A DNA stretch of 64,000 nt from Nibrella viscosa (lineage in GTDB: Bacteria > Bacteroidota > Bacteroidia > Cytophagales > Spirosomataceae), in the NCBI RefSeq assembly GCF_039541875.1, contig NZ_BAABHB010000009.1:174051-238050 (forward strand). The letters run 5' to 3'. A model generated the notes under the pieces. That model worked only from the letters and a program-made list of their open reading frames with translations, was not told the origin of the DNA and made no database searches. How positions within the stretch are numbered: position 1 is the first letter of the stretch; every line of letters begins with the position of its first letter. The position numbers were made by a program, and so were the translations under genes. This document shows, piece by piece, positions 22,689 to 32,100 of this stretch.

Positions 22689-24182
22689 ATGCTTACGCTT
22701 GCACTTATATTATTTCCCATCGTAGCGGCACTGGTCGTGCTGGCCATGAACGGTGAGTCGGCAAAGAGACTGGCCTTTGGCGCGGCCCTGATTGAACTGG
22801 CACTGGCGGCTTATGCCTTCATACGCTTTGTACCCAATGCGCAGTCGCAGTTCGGGTTCGATTATCCCTGGCTGGCATCCGGTGGCATTCGGTTCAGCGC
22901 CGGTATCGACGGTATCAGTCTGCTGCTGGTCGTGCTGACGGGCCTGCTGGTGCCCCTGATCATCCTGTCGGCGTTCCGGCAGAAGTATGACCGGACGTCG
23001 GCGTTCTACGCCCTGATCCTGTTTATGCAGGCGGCTCTAATGGGTGTCTTTACAGCCCGTGACGCCTTTCTGTTTTACCTCTTTTTCGAAGCCGCGCTGA
23101 TTCCTGTGTACTTCCTGGCGGCTATGTGGGGCGGTGAAAACCGGATACCGGTCACGTTCAAGTTTTTTGTATACACCATCTTCGGCAGTTTGTTTATGCT
23201 GCTGGGAATTATTTACCTGTACTACCAGACGGGTTCGATGGTGGCGGGTCCGCCGGTTGCGGGTGCTCCTGCCATCAGTGCCGCTCACTCCTCAGCCATT
23301 GCCGACTTCTATGCGCTGAACCTCAGCCCGACCGTGCAAAGCTGGTTATTCTGGGCGTTCTTTATTGCCTTTGCCATCAAAATGCCGGTTTTCCCGTTCC
23401 ATACCTGGCAACCCGATACCTATGTAGAATCACCCACCCCGGCAACTATGCTGCTGGCCGGTATCATGCTGAAGATGGGGGTTTACGGCGTTATTCGTCT
23501 CGTCCTGCCGATTGTGCCGGCGGGCGTCGATGTCTGGGGCACTACGGCGATGGTCCTCGCCATTATCGGAATCGTCTACGGCTCCGTAATTGCCATCCGG
23601 CAGCGCGATATGAAGCGGCTGATTGCGTACTCGTCCTTCGCGCACGTGGGTCTGATGGCCGCCGGGGTATTTTCCCAAACGGCCAACGGTTTGCAGGGCG
23701 CGCTGGTGCAGATGCTGGCGCACGGCATCAACGTAGTCGGTCTGTTTTTCATCGCCGAAATCATCTTCTCCCGCACCAACAGCCGGATGCTCGACCAACT
23801 GGGCGGCATTACCCGCACCACACCGAGACTGACGGTTTACTTCATGATTATCCTGCTCGGTAGCGTAGCGCTGCCGCTGACCAACGGCTTTGTCGGCGAG
23901 TTTCTGCTGCTGTCGGGCGTATTCAGCTATAACAACTGGCTGGGTGCCGTGGCCGGTCTGACCATCATTCTGGGGGCGGTGTATATGCTTCGGATGTACC
24001 AGAAAAGCATGTTCGGCGCAACCTCGGCTCGTACCGAAGGCTTTGCCGACGTGAGCGGCTCCGAAAGCTGGGTCCTGATTCCGCTGGTGTTTATGGTTTT
24101 CTGGATCGGGATGTACCCCAACTCCTTCCTGAAGATGACCGAACCGGCCGTTACCAATTTATTACAATACATCACCGGCTAA
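22689..24182 (+). CDS. nuoM: NADH-quinone oxidoreductase subunit M
   Basis: A 497-residue antiporter-like complex I subunit with about 14 transmembrane helices. It has the conserved Glu in LFFEAALIPVYFLA and Lys/His in AIKMPVFPFHTWQPDTYVESPTPATMLLAG. It pumps protons in the membrane arm between NuoL and NuoN. It is preceded by a repeat-containing spacer of 91 bases, longer than the other gaps in this operon. Confidence 0.96.
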   Translation: MLTLALILFPIVAALVVLAMNGESAKRLAFGAALIELALAAYAFIRFVPNAQSQFGFDYPWLASGGIRFSAGIDGISLLLVVLTGLLVPLIILSAFRQKYDRTSAFYALILFMQAALMGVFTARDAFLFYLFFEAALIPVYFLAAMWGGENRIPVTFKFFVYTIFGSLFMLLGIIYLYYQTGSMVAGPPVAGAPAISAAHSSAIADFYALNLSPTVQSWLFWAFFIAFAIKMPVFPFHTWQPDTYVESPTPATMLLAGIMLKMGVYGVIRLVLPIVPAGVDVWGTTAMVLAIIGIVYGSVIAIRQRDMKRLIAYSSFAHVGLMAAGVFSQTANGLQGALVQMLAHGINVVGLFFIAEIIFSRTNSRMLDQLGGITRTTPRLTVYFMIILLGSVALPLTNGFVGEFLLLSGVFSYNNWLGAVAGLTIILGAVYMLRMYQKSMFGATSARTEGFADVSGSESWVLIPLVFMVFWIGMYPNSFLKMTEPAVTNLLQYITG

Positions 24183-24221
24183 CCGGTTGTAACCATAGAC
24201 ACACGAACTTAACCAAATACT

Positions 24222-25625
24222 ATGCTTCCCATCGTTCTGTTATCGGTTTTTGGGATCATCCTCCTTTTTCTGGGCTTTATGAAATCCCGGGCGGTGTTGC
24301 TGCCGGCCTGCCTGTTATTTATTACGCTGGCGCTGGCCTCCAACTTTATCGACTGGAATAAAACCTACTTATATTTCAACAGCATGATGCTGATGAACAA
24401 CCTGGCGATGGTATTTATCGGGATCGTGCTCATTTCGGCGTTCATGGTTGTAGCCCTGTCGGGGCATTACCTCGAAGATGAATCCGCCCAACCCGCCGAG
24501 TACTACGCCATTCTCTTGTTCTCGCTGGTGGGGGCGATTATGATGATCAGCTTCGAGAACCTGCTTATGCTTTTCGTTGGCATTGAGATCCTGTCGGTGG
24601 CCATGTACATCCTGACCGGCAGCGACAAGCATAATCTGCGGGCCAACGAAGCCTCCATCAAATACTTTCTGATGGGAGCTTTTGCCACCGGCATCATGCT
24701 GTTTGGCATTGCGTTGCTGTACGGAGCTACCGGCTCGTTTGCCGTTTCAGGGATCAGAGGGGTTATAGGAGCCGGCAGTGGGGCGTCACTCCTGCTGTAT
24801 GTAGGCTTGCTGCTGCTGCTGATCGGTATTCTGTTTAAAGTATCGGCGGCACCGTTCCACTTCTGGACGCCCGACGTATACGATGGCGCTCCTACCCTGT
24901 TTACGGCCTATATGTCAACCGTGGTAAAAACGGCGGGTTTCGCGGCTCTGCTCCGCCTGTTGTCGGTACCATTCAATAATGTCTATAACTTCTGGTGGGT
25001 TATTCTGGCCATCATTACGGCGCTAACGCTGGTGGCCGGTAATGTTACGGCTGTATACCAGAACAGCTTCAAGCGGATGATGGCGTATTCCAGCATCTCT
25101 CATGCCGGGTACCTGTTAATCGGTTTAGCTGCCCTGACCCAACAAAGCCGGCAGGCCCTGGTTTTCTATTCGCTGGCTTACTCGCTGGCGACCATCTCGG
25201 CGTTTGGCATCCTGCTGCTGGTAGCCCGTGAGCGTTCCTTAAACCGGCTGAATACCGATAATCGTTCCGACGAAAGTTTTGACGCCTTCAACGGGCTGGC
25301 CCGTAAAAACCCCCTGCTGGGCTTTGTGATGGCCGTGTCTATGCTCTCGCTGGCGGGTATTCCGCTGACGGCCGGTTTCTGGGGTAAGTTTATGGTGTTT
25401 TCGGCAGCCGTGGAGCGCGGTATGATCTGGCTGCTTGTGGTAGCCGTGCTGATGTCGGCAGTAGGTATCTATTATTACTTCCGGGTGGTTATTGCCATGT
25501 ACTTCCGGGAGGGTACTACGGAGAATATCCGGATTGCGCCCTTCTACCGGTTTGTGCTGATTGCCGCCACTGTACTGACCATTGCGCTGGGTATTGTGCC
25601 TGGGCTGCTTCAGGGTCTGGTATAG
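24222..25625 (+). CDS. nuoN: NADH-quinone oxidoreductase subunit N
   Basis: A 467-residue antiporter-like complex I subunit and the last gene of the nuoKLMN run. The signature regions are LFVGIEILSVAMYILTG (conserved Glu), KVSAAPFHFWTPDVYDGAPT (Lys and His) and KRMMAYSSISHAGYLLIGL. It links the quinone-binding module to the distal pumps. It starts 39 bases after nuoM. No clear terminator follows; a GtrA-like gene lies 117 bases further on. Confidence 0.95.
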   Translation: MLPIVLLSVFGIILLFLGFMKSRAVLLPACLLFITLALASNFIDWNKTYLYFNSMMLMNNLAMVFIGIVLISAFMVVALSGHYLEDESAQPAEYYAILLFSLVGAIMMISFENLLMLFVGIEILSVAMYILTGSDKHNLRANEASIKYFLMGAFATGIMLFGIALLYGATGSFAVSGIRGVIGAGSGASLLLYVGLLLLLIGILFKVSAAPFHFWTPDVYDGAPTLFTAYMSTVVKTAGFAALLRLLSVPFNNVYNFWWVILAIITALTLVAGNVTAVYQNSFKRMMAYSSISHAGYLLIGLAALTQQSRQALVFYSLAYSLATISAFGILLLVARERSLNRLNTDNRSDESFDAFNGLARKNPLLGFVMAVSMLSLAGIPLTAGFWGKFMVFSAAVERGMIWLLVVAVLMSAVGIYYYFRVVIAMYFREGTTENIRIAPFYRFVLIAATVLTIALGIVPGLLQGLV

Positions 25626-25742
25626 GGGTACGCCGACCGTTGGCTCATATACTACTAAATATGTGGTCAGACAACCAAGCTTTTTGTAGTTTCGCAGGTC
25701 GGCTAATGAGAAAATGTAGCAATCTTTCCTGTTTGTTAGAAC

Positions 25743-26237
25743 GTGAACGTGACCGCGACGCAACCTGTAAAATATAAGGGTCTTAGAGGCTTCTTTAATT
25801 TTTTTCTGACAGCTCTGCTGGGGGCGTCCGTGAATTTTATCAGCCAGATAGTCTACAGACGCTATTTTGATTTTGACACCAGTGTGTTCATGGGCTATCT
25901 GACGGCAACGGTCGTTAGTTTCCTGCCCACCAAAATTTTTGCGTTTTCGGCAAAGCAAACCGGCAATACCGGTCGGGAAGCCATCAAGTTTGTTGTCATT
26001 GCCCTGGTGGCCCTGGTGGTTCAGGTATTTGTATCAAAGTATACCCTGGAGTGGGTAGCCAACCCGCTTCTGCCCTCTATCGGAAAATTCTACCGCGAAA
26101 AAAGCTCACACGTAGTCGGTATGGGCTTTAGTTTTATGGCCAATTACTTCGGCCATAAATTGCTTACCTTTCGCAGCACCGGCATGTACGACCGGATTCG
26201 CTCGAAGTCTGCCCGTCAAAGTGAAAAGCAATTTTAA
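25743..26237 (+). CDS. GtrA-like membrane protein
   Basis: A 164-residue protein with four predicted transmembrane helices (about 18-36, 48-68, 82-102, 128-146) and the GtrA family ending ANYFGHKLLTFRS. GtrA proteins are thought to flip lipid-linked sugars or to help cell-surface polysaccharide synthesis. No glycosyltransferase is adjacent, so the substrate cannot be guessed. Confidence 0.8.
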   Translation: MNVTATQPVKYKGLRGFFNFFLTALLGASVNFISQIVYRRYFDFDTSVFMGYLTATVVSFLPTKIFAFSAKQTGNTGREAIKFVVIALVALVVQVFVSKYTLEWVANPLLPSIGKFYREKSSHVVGMGFSFMANYFGHKLLTFRSTGMYDRIRSKSARQSEKQF

Positions 26238-26317
26238 AGATTATTAGAAACGTTCTAATCATTTTTTGTACTTTCCTCATTAGAGTGTGGGTTTAACTGA
26301 ATTTTAAGCTGACTTTA

Positions 26318-26347
26318 ATTGCACTGTTCAGAAACCTGGTAATTTTG
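26318..26347 (+). promoter_or_regulatory. Promoter of the small Thr-rich lipoprotein gene
   Basis: TAATTTTG at 26340-26347 matches TAnnTTTG. ATTG at 26318-26321, 18 bases upstream, is a near -33 box. The -7 box is 28 bases before the ATG. Confidence 0.6.
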
Positions 26348-26375
26348 CTGCCGGATCTTAAACGCCACTAAGAAA

Positions 26376-26609
26376 ATGAAAAAAGTATTTGCTTTACTGG
26401 TTGTAAGTAGCCTGCTGACATTGGCTGCCTGCGAGAGCAAAACCAGAACAGATGTCACATTAACCGATACAACAGCTACTACAGCAACCTCTTCGGATAC
26501 AACATTGACCCCTGCCGCTACAGATACTACATCGGCTGCCGCTACAGCTACCTCAACAACAGTTGTAGCTACTACGGCGACAACCGGTACCGAAAGCTCC
26601 ACGAAGTAA
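26376..26609 (+). CDS. Small Thr/Ser/Ala-rich lipoprotein
   Basis: A 77-residue protein with a lipoprotein signal peptide ending in the lipobox LAAC (Cys about residue 19). The mature part is almost entirely Thr, Ser, Ala and Asp (ATDTT, TATSTT and so on) with no recognisable domain. It is probably a disordered, surface- or periplasm-facing lipoprotein. It has its own promoter and a strong terminator, so it is a real single-gene unit despite its size. The function is unknown. Confidence 0.72.
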   Translation: MKKVFALLVVSSLLTLAACESKTRTDVTLTDTTATTATSSDTTLTPAATDTTSAAATATSTTVVATTATTGTESSTK

Positions 26610-26626
26610 TCGTTGTCAGTCACTAC

Positions 26627-26657
26627 AAAAAAGCCCTATCTTTGGTAGGGCTTTTTT
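26627..26657 (+). terminator. Terminator after the small lipoprotein gene
   Basis: A 12-bp perfect stem (26627-26638 with 26646-26657; AAAAAAGCCCTA/TAGGGCTTTTTT) with a 7-nt loop. The A- and T-runs make it likely to work in both directions. Confidence 0.93.
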
Positions 26658-26670
26658 GTTTCTATTCTCC

Positions 26671-27276
26671 TTGAAAGACCTTTTTACAAGTCATATTCCG
26701 GCCGAAGCAGTTCCATATTGCCAGCAATTGTTTACGCAATATCCATTTCTTTTCCGGGTTACCAGACCCCGACGTACCAAGTTTGGCGACTTCCGGGTGT
26801 TTCCGGACGGGCAGGTTCAGATTACCGTCAATGCCGACCTGAACCCGTACGCCTTTCTGATTACCCTTGTTCATGAGATAGCCCATCTGGTTGTACACCG
26901 TACCTACCGCCGGCGACCACAGCCCCACGGCAAAGCCTGGCAGACGACCTTTCAGCGGCTGATGCAGCCGCTGCTGACCGAACAAATTTTTCCGGCTCCT
27001 ATTCTGCCCCCGCTCCAGACCTACATGCTGCGGCCGGCTGCTACGACCGGCGGTAGCCCAGCCCTGGTGCAGGCACTCCGCCAATATGATAGGCGGCCCC
27101 AGCCCGATGGAACTCAGGTATCGCTGAAAGACTTACCGGAAGGACAATCTTTTATCTTTCGAAAAAAAATTTACGTACGGGGTGCGTTACGGCGAACCCG
27201 CGTCGTTTGTAAAGAAGTAAGTTCAGGTGTTTCGTACGCCATTCTGGCTCATGCCTGGGTAGATCGATGTGAATAA
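26671..27276 (+). CDS. SprT-like zinc metallopeptidase-fold protein
   Basis: About 201 residues with a SprT-like domain. The zinc site is HEIAH (His at about 68 and 72 from the chosen start), and the downstream HGKAW supplies the third ligand, as in SprT/Spartan proteins. The N-terminal part (LPYCQQLFTQYPF region and RVTRPRRTKFGDFR) is typical of this family. The C-terminus has no clear zinc ribbon. No ATG precedes the domain. TTG at 26671 is preferred over TTG at 26656, which lies within the preceding terminator. It overlaps the region upstream of porU. Confidence 0.78.
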   Translation: MKDLFTSHIPAEAVPYCQQLFTQYPFLFRVTRPRRTKFGDFRVFPDGQVQITVNADLNPYAFLITLVHEIAHLVVHRTYRRRPQPHGKAWQTTFQRLMQPLLTEQIFPAPILPPLQTYMLRPAATTGGSPALVQALRQYDRRPQPDGTQVSLKDLPEGQSFIFRKKIYVRGALRRTRVVCKEVSSGVSYAILAHAWVDRCE

Positions 27277-27298
27277 ACGTGTACCAACGAATCCTGGA

Positions 27299-30200
27299 AT
27301 GCAATTCCGGCATTTTCTTTACGGGCTCTTCCTTACTATTATCACCTGTTCAGTACCCGCCCTGGCCCAACCAGCCTCGTCGGTCCTGAAAACAGGGGCC
27401 TGGGTGAAGATTGGGGTCACCAAAACAGGGGTACACCGACTCGATTATGCTACCTTGACAAAACAAGTGCCGGCCTTTGCTAATGCCGACCCACGCCGGT
27501 TCCGGCTCTACGGCAACGGAGGGGCTCCGCTGCCCCAGGCCAATGCTGCGGCCCGTCTGCCGGACCTTACCGAAAATGCCGTACTGGTAACCGGTGAAGC
27601 TGATGGCCGTTTTGACCGCTCCGATGCCCTTCTGTTCTTCGGCCAAAGCCCCCACACCGTTCGCTATGACTCGACGGCCCGGCGGCTGACGCATCAGATC
27701 AACCCGTATTGTGACACTACGTTTTATTTTCTGACCGTCGGCAACGAACCGGGGCTGCGCATTGAAAACCGAAGCGCCGGTTCGGCCACCGGACTGCCGG
27801 TGATCAGTTCGTTCACCGATTATGCCTTTCGGGAAGAAGACCTGACCAACCGCATCCAATCAGGCCGTGAGTGGTGGGGTGATTATTTTGGGGTGTATGC
27901 CTCGCAGGCGTTCACGTTCGACCTGAGCGGCTACGTAGCTAACACACCAGTTATGGTCACCTCGTCGGTCATGGCCGAAGCCACAGTTCCGACTAAATTC
28001 ATCATTCGGCAGGACAACCGGCTCATTGGTACACAGGAAATAGGTGCCGTGACTGATTACCGCTATGACCGTAAAGGCATTGAAAACCGACAGGTCTTCA
28101 GCTACACCCCAGCCACAATGCCCAGCCCGCTGAAGCTGACGCTCGACTACGACAAAAGCAACCAGTCAGGCGCTCAGGGATACCTGAACTTTCTGGCAAT
28201 TCAGTTTCAGCGCGAACTCCGGCAGTACGCCCAGCCCGTCTGGGTGCGCGGACCAGCCGGCCGGTACGGAGCCAAAGCCGCCGACGCCAATCTCCGCATC
28301 TGGGATATTTCAGACCCGTTTCGGATTGTGGCACAAGGCTATGCGCTTACTGGGCAGGAAGCAACCTGGTCAGGCGCAACCCGCTCCGTCAACGACTATT
28401 GGCTCTTTACAGACACACAAACCGCAGAGCCGGCTTCTGTTACGCCAATACCTAACCAGAATATCCGTGCCGAAGCCACCCCGAATCTCCTGATTGTAAC
28501 CCCAGCGGCCTGGAAAAGCGAAGCGGAGCGGCTGGCTACCTTCCGGCGCAGCCACGACGGATTAACGGTGCTGGTGGTGACTACGCAGCAGGTGTATAAC
28601 GAGTTTGCCTCCGGTCAGCCCGATGTATCTGCTATTCGGGACATGGCCCGCTATTTTAACCAGAAGCAGCCCGACCGGCTTCGCTATCTGCTCCTGTTCG
28701 GCGATGCTACATACGACTACCGGAACAAAAGCAAGATACTGACCCCGGCGGAGCAGGCCAACACCATACCGGTTTACGAGAGCCGCGAATCCCTGAACCC
28801 GGTACTCACATATTCTTCCGACGATTATTTCGGCTTTCTGAAAGACACGGATGGCGAATGGGCCGAAAATCCGGCGGGTGACCAACTGCTCGATATAGGG
28901 GTAGGCCGGTTGCCGGTAAAATCCCTGACCGAAGCTAAAATAGTTGTTGATAAACTAATCAACTACAGCGGCAACCCAACGCTGGCCGGTGAGTGGCGTA
29001 CCCGCCTGATGCTGGTGGCCGACGACGGTGACGACAACATGCACCAGCTTGACGCCGACCGTCTGGCCCGGCAGGTTGAAACGCAATACCCTGCGTTCCG
29101 GCCCGAGCGGGTCTTTGTCGATGCCTTTCCGATCGAGAAAGCGCCAACGGGTCAGAAAGCGCCCGCCGTCAATCAGGTCATTAACCGGGGCATAGACGAT
29201 GGTCGACTCATCATCAATTATGCCGGTCATGGGGGTGTATCGGGCTGGGCCGAGGAGCAGATTCTGACACTTCAGGATATTTTCTCCTGGAAAAACCGGC
29301 GGCTCCCGCTCCTGGTAACGGCCACTTGCGAGTTTGGGCGGTACGATGATCCCGGCCGCAATTCAGGAGCCGAGCTGGCGCTGGTTGGCAATGCCGCCGG
29401 TTGCATTGGCTTGCTGACCACGACCCGGCCAGTGTTTGCCAACACCAACTTTTTGCTCAACCAGGCCTTCTACGAGCGTGTCTTCCGCATGACCAAAGGC
29501 GGGCTGCCGCGCCTGGGTGACATCATGCGCGAGACCAAAAACAACAGCCTGAGCGGCAGCCTGAACCGAAACTTCGCGCTGCTGGGTGACCCCTCTATGC
29601 AGCTAGCCTATCCACAGGCAAGGGTTAATCTGACACACCTGAACGGGCAACCCCTGTCACCAGCGAAAACAGACACCCTCAGGGCTCTTCAGGCCGTGGA
29701 GCTGAAGGGGGAAATACGGGACCCCGCCGGCAATCAGTTGCTCAGCGATTTTACGGGCAGCCTGCGGCTTACGCTTTACGATAAACCGGTGGTTCAGACT
29801 ACGCTGGGCACTAACGGGCCAAAAATGAACTATCCGGCCTATATAAGCCCGCTGTATACCGGACAGGTTAAGGTGGTGCAGGGGCGGTTTATGCTGCGGT
29901 TCAGACTTCCCAACGAACTGAACAAGACCTTTGGGTTAGGCAAAGTAGTTACCTACGCCATCCGGGCCGATAGTCTGCAGGAAGCAGCAGGCAGTTACGA
30001 GAACTTTAGCATCGGCGGCCTCTCGGCACCCGATAGCGTTGACACTCAGCCACCGGTCATTAAGCTGGCTATAGCGAGTCAGGTACTGAGTGAGGAGCCG
30101 CTAACAGTAGCCGGACCGGATGTAACGCTGGTGGGTCAACTGAGCGATAACTGGGGCATTAGTACCGCCCGGAGCAGCAGTCATAATCTAACGGTCCAAC

Positions 30201-30703
30201 TGAATACGCAGCCACCGGTCATTGCGAATGAGTCTTATACCGCCCTGGACCCAAATGGGCGGCAGGGCGAGTTACGGTACACGTTCCGGGGGCTTGAACC
30301 GGGCATATACACCGTTCAGGTAAAAGCCTCCGATATTAGCAATAATTCTGCCGGGGCCTCGTTGACGTTTAAAGTTTCCGAAAAGCCGGCCCTGGCATTT
30401 CGGGAAATTCGGGCCTTTCCGAACCCATTTAGCGCCCAGGTTACGCTCGAGGCCACCCAAAACCGTCCGGGTGAGTCAATCGAGTGGGTTTTATCTATTT
30501 ATGATGTAAGCGGACGCCTACAGACCGAACGGCAGGGTACCTGCGATCAATGCCCGTCAACCCTGCCGGAGATGCATTGGGACGGGCGGGGCAACAGCGG
30601 TAGTCAGCTACCTAATGGCATGTATTTATATCGGTTGCGCCTTCAATCACTGACCGACAAAACAGAAGCAGTGCAAAGCGGTCGGCTACTAATGCTGAAA
30701 TGA
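27299..30703 (+). CDS. porU: Type IX secretion system sortase PorU (C25 family)
   Basis: About 1134 residues starting with a signal peptide (MQFRHFLYGLFLTIITCSVPALAQ region). The gingipain-like C25 catalytic region holds the His in YAGHGGVSGWAEE (about 644) and the Cys in TATCEFGRYDDP (about 677). The C-terminal 90 residues form a T9SS type A sorting domain (FPNPFS... SIYDVSGR... GMYLYRL). PorU removes the sorting domain of T9SS cargo at the cell surface and attaches cargo to lipopolysaccharide. The PorU2 subtype is an alternative name. A GTG at 27269 is another possible start. porV follows, as usual. Confidence 0.9.
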   Translation: MQFRHFLYGLFLTIITCSVPALAQPASSVLKTGAWVKIGVTKTGVHRLDYATLTKQVPAFANADPRRFRLYGNGGAPLPQANAAARLPDLTENAVLVTGEADGRFDRSDALLFFGQSPHTVRYDSTARRLTHQINPYCDTTFYFLTVGNEPGLRIENRSAGSATGLPVISSFTDYAFREEDLTNRIQSGREWWGDYFGVYASQAFTFDLSGYVANTPVMVTSSVMAEATVPTKFIIRQDNRLIGTQEIGAVTDYRYDRKGIENRQVFSYTPATMPSPLKLTLDYDKSNQSGAQGYLNFLAIQFQRELRQYAQPVWVRGPAGRYGAKAADANLRIWDISDPFRIVAQGYALTGQEATWSGATRSVNDYWLFTDTQTAEPASVTPIPNQNIRAEATPNLLIVTPAAWKSEAERLATFRRSHDGLTVLVVTTQQVYNEFASGQPDVSAIRDMARYFNQKQPDRLRYLLLFGDATYDYRNKSKILTPAEQANTIPVYESRESLNPVLTYSSDDYFGFLKDTDGEWAENPAGDQLLDIGVGRLPVKSLTEAKIVVDKLINYSGNPTLAGEWRTRLMLVADDGDDNMHQLDADRLARQVETQYPAFRPERVFVDAFPIEKAPTGQKAPAVNQVINRGIDDGRLIINYAGHGGVSGWAEEQILTLQDIFSWKNRRLPLLVTATCEFGRYDDPGRNSGAELALVGNAAGCIGLLTTTRPVFANTNFLLNQAFYERVFRMTKGGLPRLGDIMRETKNNSLSGSLNRNFALLGDPSMQLAYPQARVNLTHLNGQPLSPAKTDTLRALQAVELKGEIRDPAGNQLLSDFTGSLRLTLYDKPVVQTTLGTNGPKMNYPAYISPLYTGQVKVVQGRFMLRFRLPNELNKTFGLGKVVTYAIRADSLQEAAGSYENFSIGGLSAPDSVDTQPPVIKLAIASQVLSEEPLTVAGPDVTLVGQLSDNWGISTARSSSHNLTVQLNTQPPVIANESYTALDPNGRQGELRYTFRGLEPGIYTVQVKASDISNNSAGASLTFKVSEKPALAFREIRAFPNPFSAQVTLEATQNRPGESIEWVLSIYDVSGRLQTERQGTCDQCPSTLPEMHWDGRGNSGSQLPNGMYLYRLRLQSLTDKTEAVQSGRLLMLK

Positions 30704-30730
30704 TAATTCGTACCAGAGAATAATACATTT

Positions 30731-30760
30731 TTTCAATTCCACCGAATACTTGTATTTTTG
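30731..30760 (+). promoter_or_regulatory. Promoter-like element upstream of porV
   Basis: TATTTTTG at 30753-30760 matches TAnnTTTG, with TTTC 18 bases upstream at 30731-30734 as a weak -33 box. porV could therefore be transcribed separately from porU. Confidence 0.5.
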
Positions 30761-30820
30761 GCCTTGCAGGACTCCGCAGGCTCATGCCTAAGTCACTGTC
30801 ATTTAATGTAAAAACCTTCT

Positions 30821-32026
30821 ATGAAGCGTATTTTTTCCCGTTGTTTTATCGGAGCAGGCTGTTTCCTGCCTTTTCTTGTTTCAGCACAGGTAACAACGCC
30901 CAGCGGACAACAGCTACGGGTTGTCAACTCCTCGGTTCCTTTTATCAACTTTACGCCCGATGCACGGAGTGGGGCGTTGGGGGAGGCCGGAGTAGCGCTG
31001 TCTCCCGATGCCAACGCCATTTTCTGGAATCCGGCAAAACTGGTTTTTGCGCAGGAAAATGCCGGTGCATCGGTTTCCTATACCCCCTGGCTGCGTGATC
31101 TGATCGGCGATATGTATTATACGTATCTGACCGGGTATAAGAAAATTGGCAAAAACCAGGTTATTGGCGCGTCGCTGCTTTACTTCGATCTGGGCACGAT
31201 TCAATTCACCACTGCGCAGGGCTTAGCGGCCGGTACGTTTAACTCGCGGGAATACGCCTTTACGGCCAACTATTCACGTCAGTTGTTTCGCAACTTTTCG
31301 ATGGGGGTTAACCTGAAGTATATAAACTCTAATCTCGCAGGTTCATACACAGTAAACGGTACTGCCATTAAGCCCGGAGCTACGGCGGCTGTCGACATCA
31401 GCGCGTATTATCAGGATCAGGTGCGGGATGAGGTTAGCGGAAAAGGAATTGGCTGGGCTTACGGGGCCATGCTCTCGAACCTGGGTGGCCGGATCAACTA
31501 CGGCAGTGAAGAACGCTACTTTATCCCGACGAACCTGCGGCTAGGAGGCCGGTTCACTTATTTTGCCGATCAGGTCAACAAATTCAATTTTGTGCTTGAC
31601 TTCAATAAACTCATGGTGCCCACGCCACCCATATACGGTACTCCCGTAAACGGACAGGCCCCTCCTATTTTAGCCGGCCAGAACCCAAACCGTCCGTACC
31701 TGAGTGCTATCTTTGGCTCATTCGCCGACGCACCGGGTGGTTTCGCCGAAGAACTGAAAGAAATCACGATTTCGACCGGTGTCGAATACTGGTACAACGA
31801 TCTGTTTGCCGCCCGACTCGGTTACTACAACGAATCGAATGAGAAAGGCGGTCGTAAATACCTGACCAGTGGTCTGGGGGTTCGGCTTCAGGATCGCTAC
31901 GGCATTGATTTCTCCTACCTGATGCCGCTTAAAGGCAACAGCCCGCTGGCCAATACCTTCCGGGTGTCACTGCTGATTAATTTTAACCGGGGAGTGGGCC
32001 GCGTAAACGAGGGTTCCGACGAATAA
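30821..32026 (+). CDS. porV: Type IX secretion system outer-membrane protein PorV
   Basis: A 401-residue outer-membrane beta-barrel with a signal peptide (cleavage after VSA about residue 22). The PorV hallmarks are present: PFINFTPDARSGALGEAGVALSPDANAIFWNPAKLVF near the mature N-terminus and the terminal barrel strand. PorV shuttles secreted cargo from the SprA translocon to PorU. Its position next to porU supports the call. It is followed by a strong terminator. Confidence 0.93.
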   Translation: MKRIFSRCFIGAGCFLPFLVSAQVTTPSGQQLRVVNSSVPFINFTPDARSGALGEAGVALSPDANAIFWNPAKLVFAQENAGASVSYTPWLRDLIGDMYYTYLTGYKKIGKNQVIGASLLYFDLGTIQFTTAQGLAAGTFNSREYAFTANYSRQLFRNFSMGVNLKYINSNLAGSYTVNGTAIKPGATAAVDISAYYQDQVRDEVSGKGIGWAYGAMLSNLGGRINYGSEERYFIPTNLRLGGRFTYFADQVNKFNFVLDFNKLMVPTPPIYGTPVNGQAPPILAGQNPNRPYLSAIFGSFADAPGGFAEELKEITISTGVEYWYNDLFAARLGYYNESNEKGGRKYLTSGLGVRLQDRYGIDFSYLMPLKGNSPLANTFRVSLLINFNRGVGRVNEGSDE

Positions 32027-32045
32027 TTTCTTGAGACTTTTTATC

Positions 32046-32077
32046 AAAATGGCATTTCAACTGGAATGCCATTTTTT
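32046..32077 (+). terminator. Terminator after porV
   Basis: An 11-bp perfect stem (32046-32056 with 32065-32075; AAAATGGCATT/AATGCCATTTT) with an 8-nt loop, followed by T residues to 32077. Confidence 0.92.
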
Positions 32078-32100
32078 ATTATTTAGCGCAATTTTAGTGC

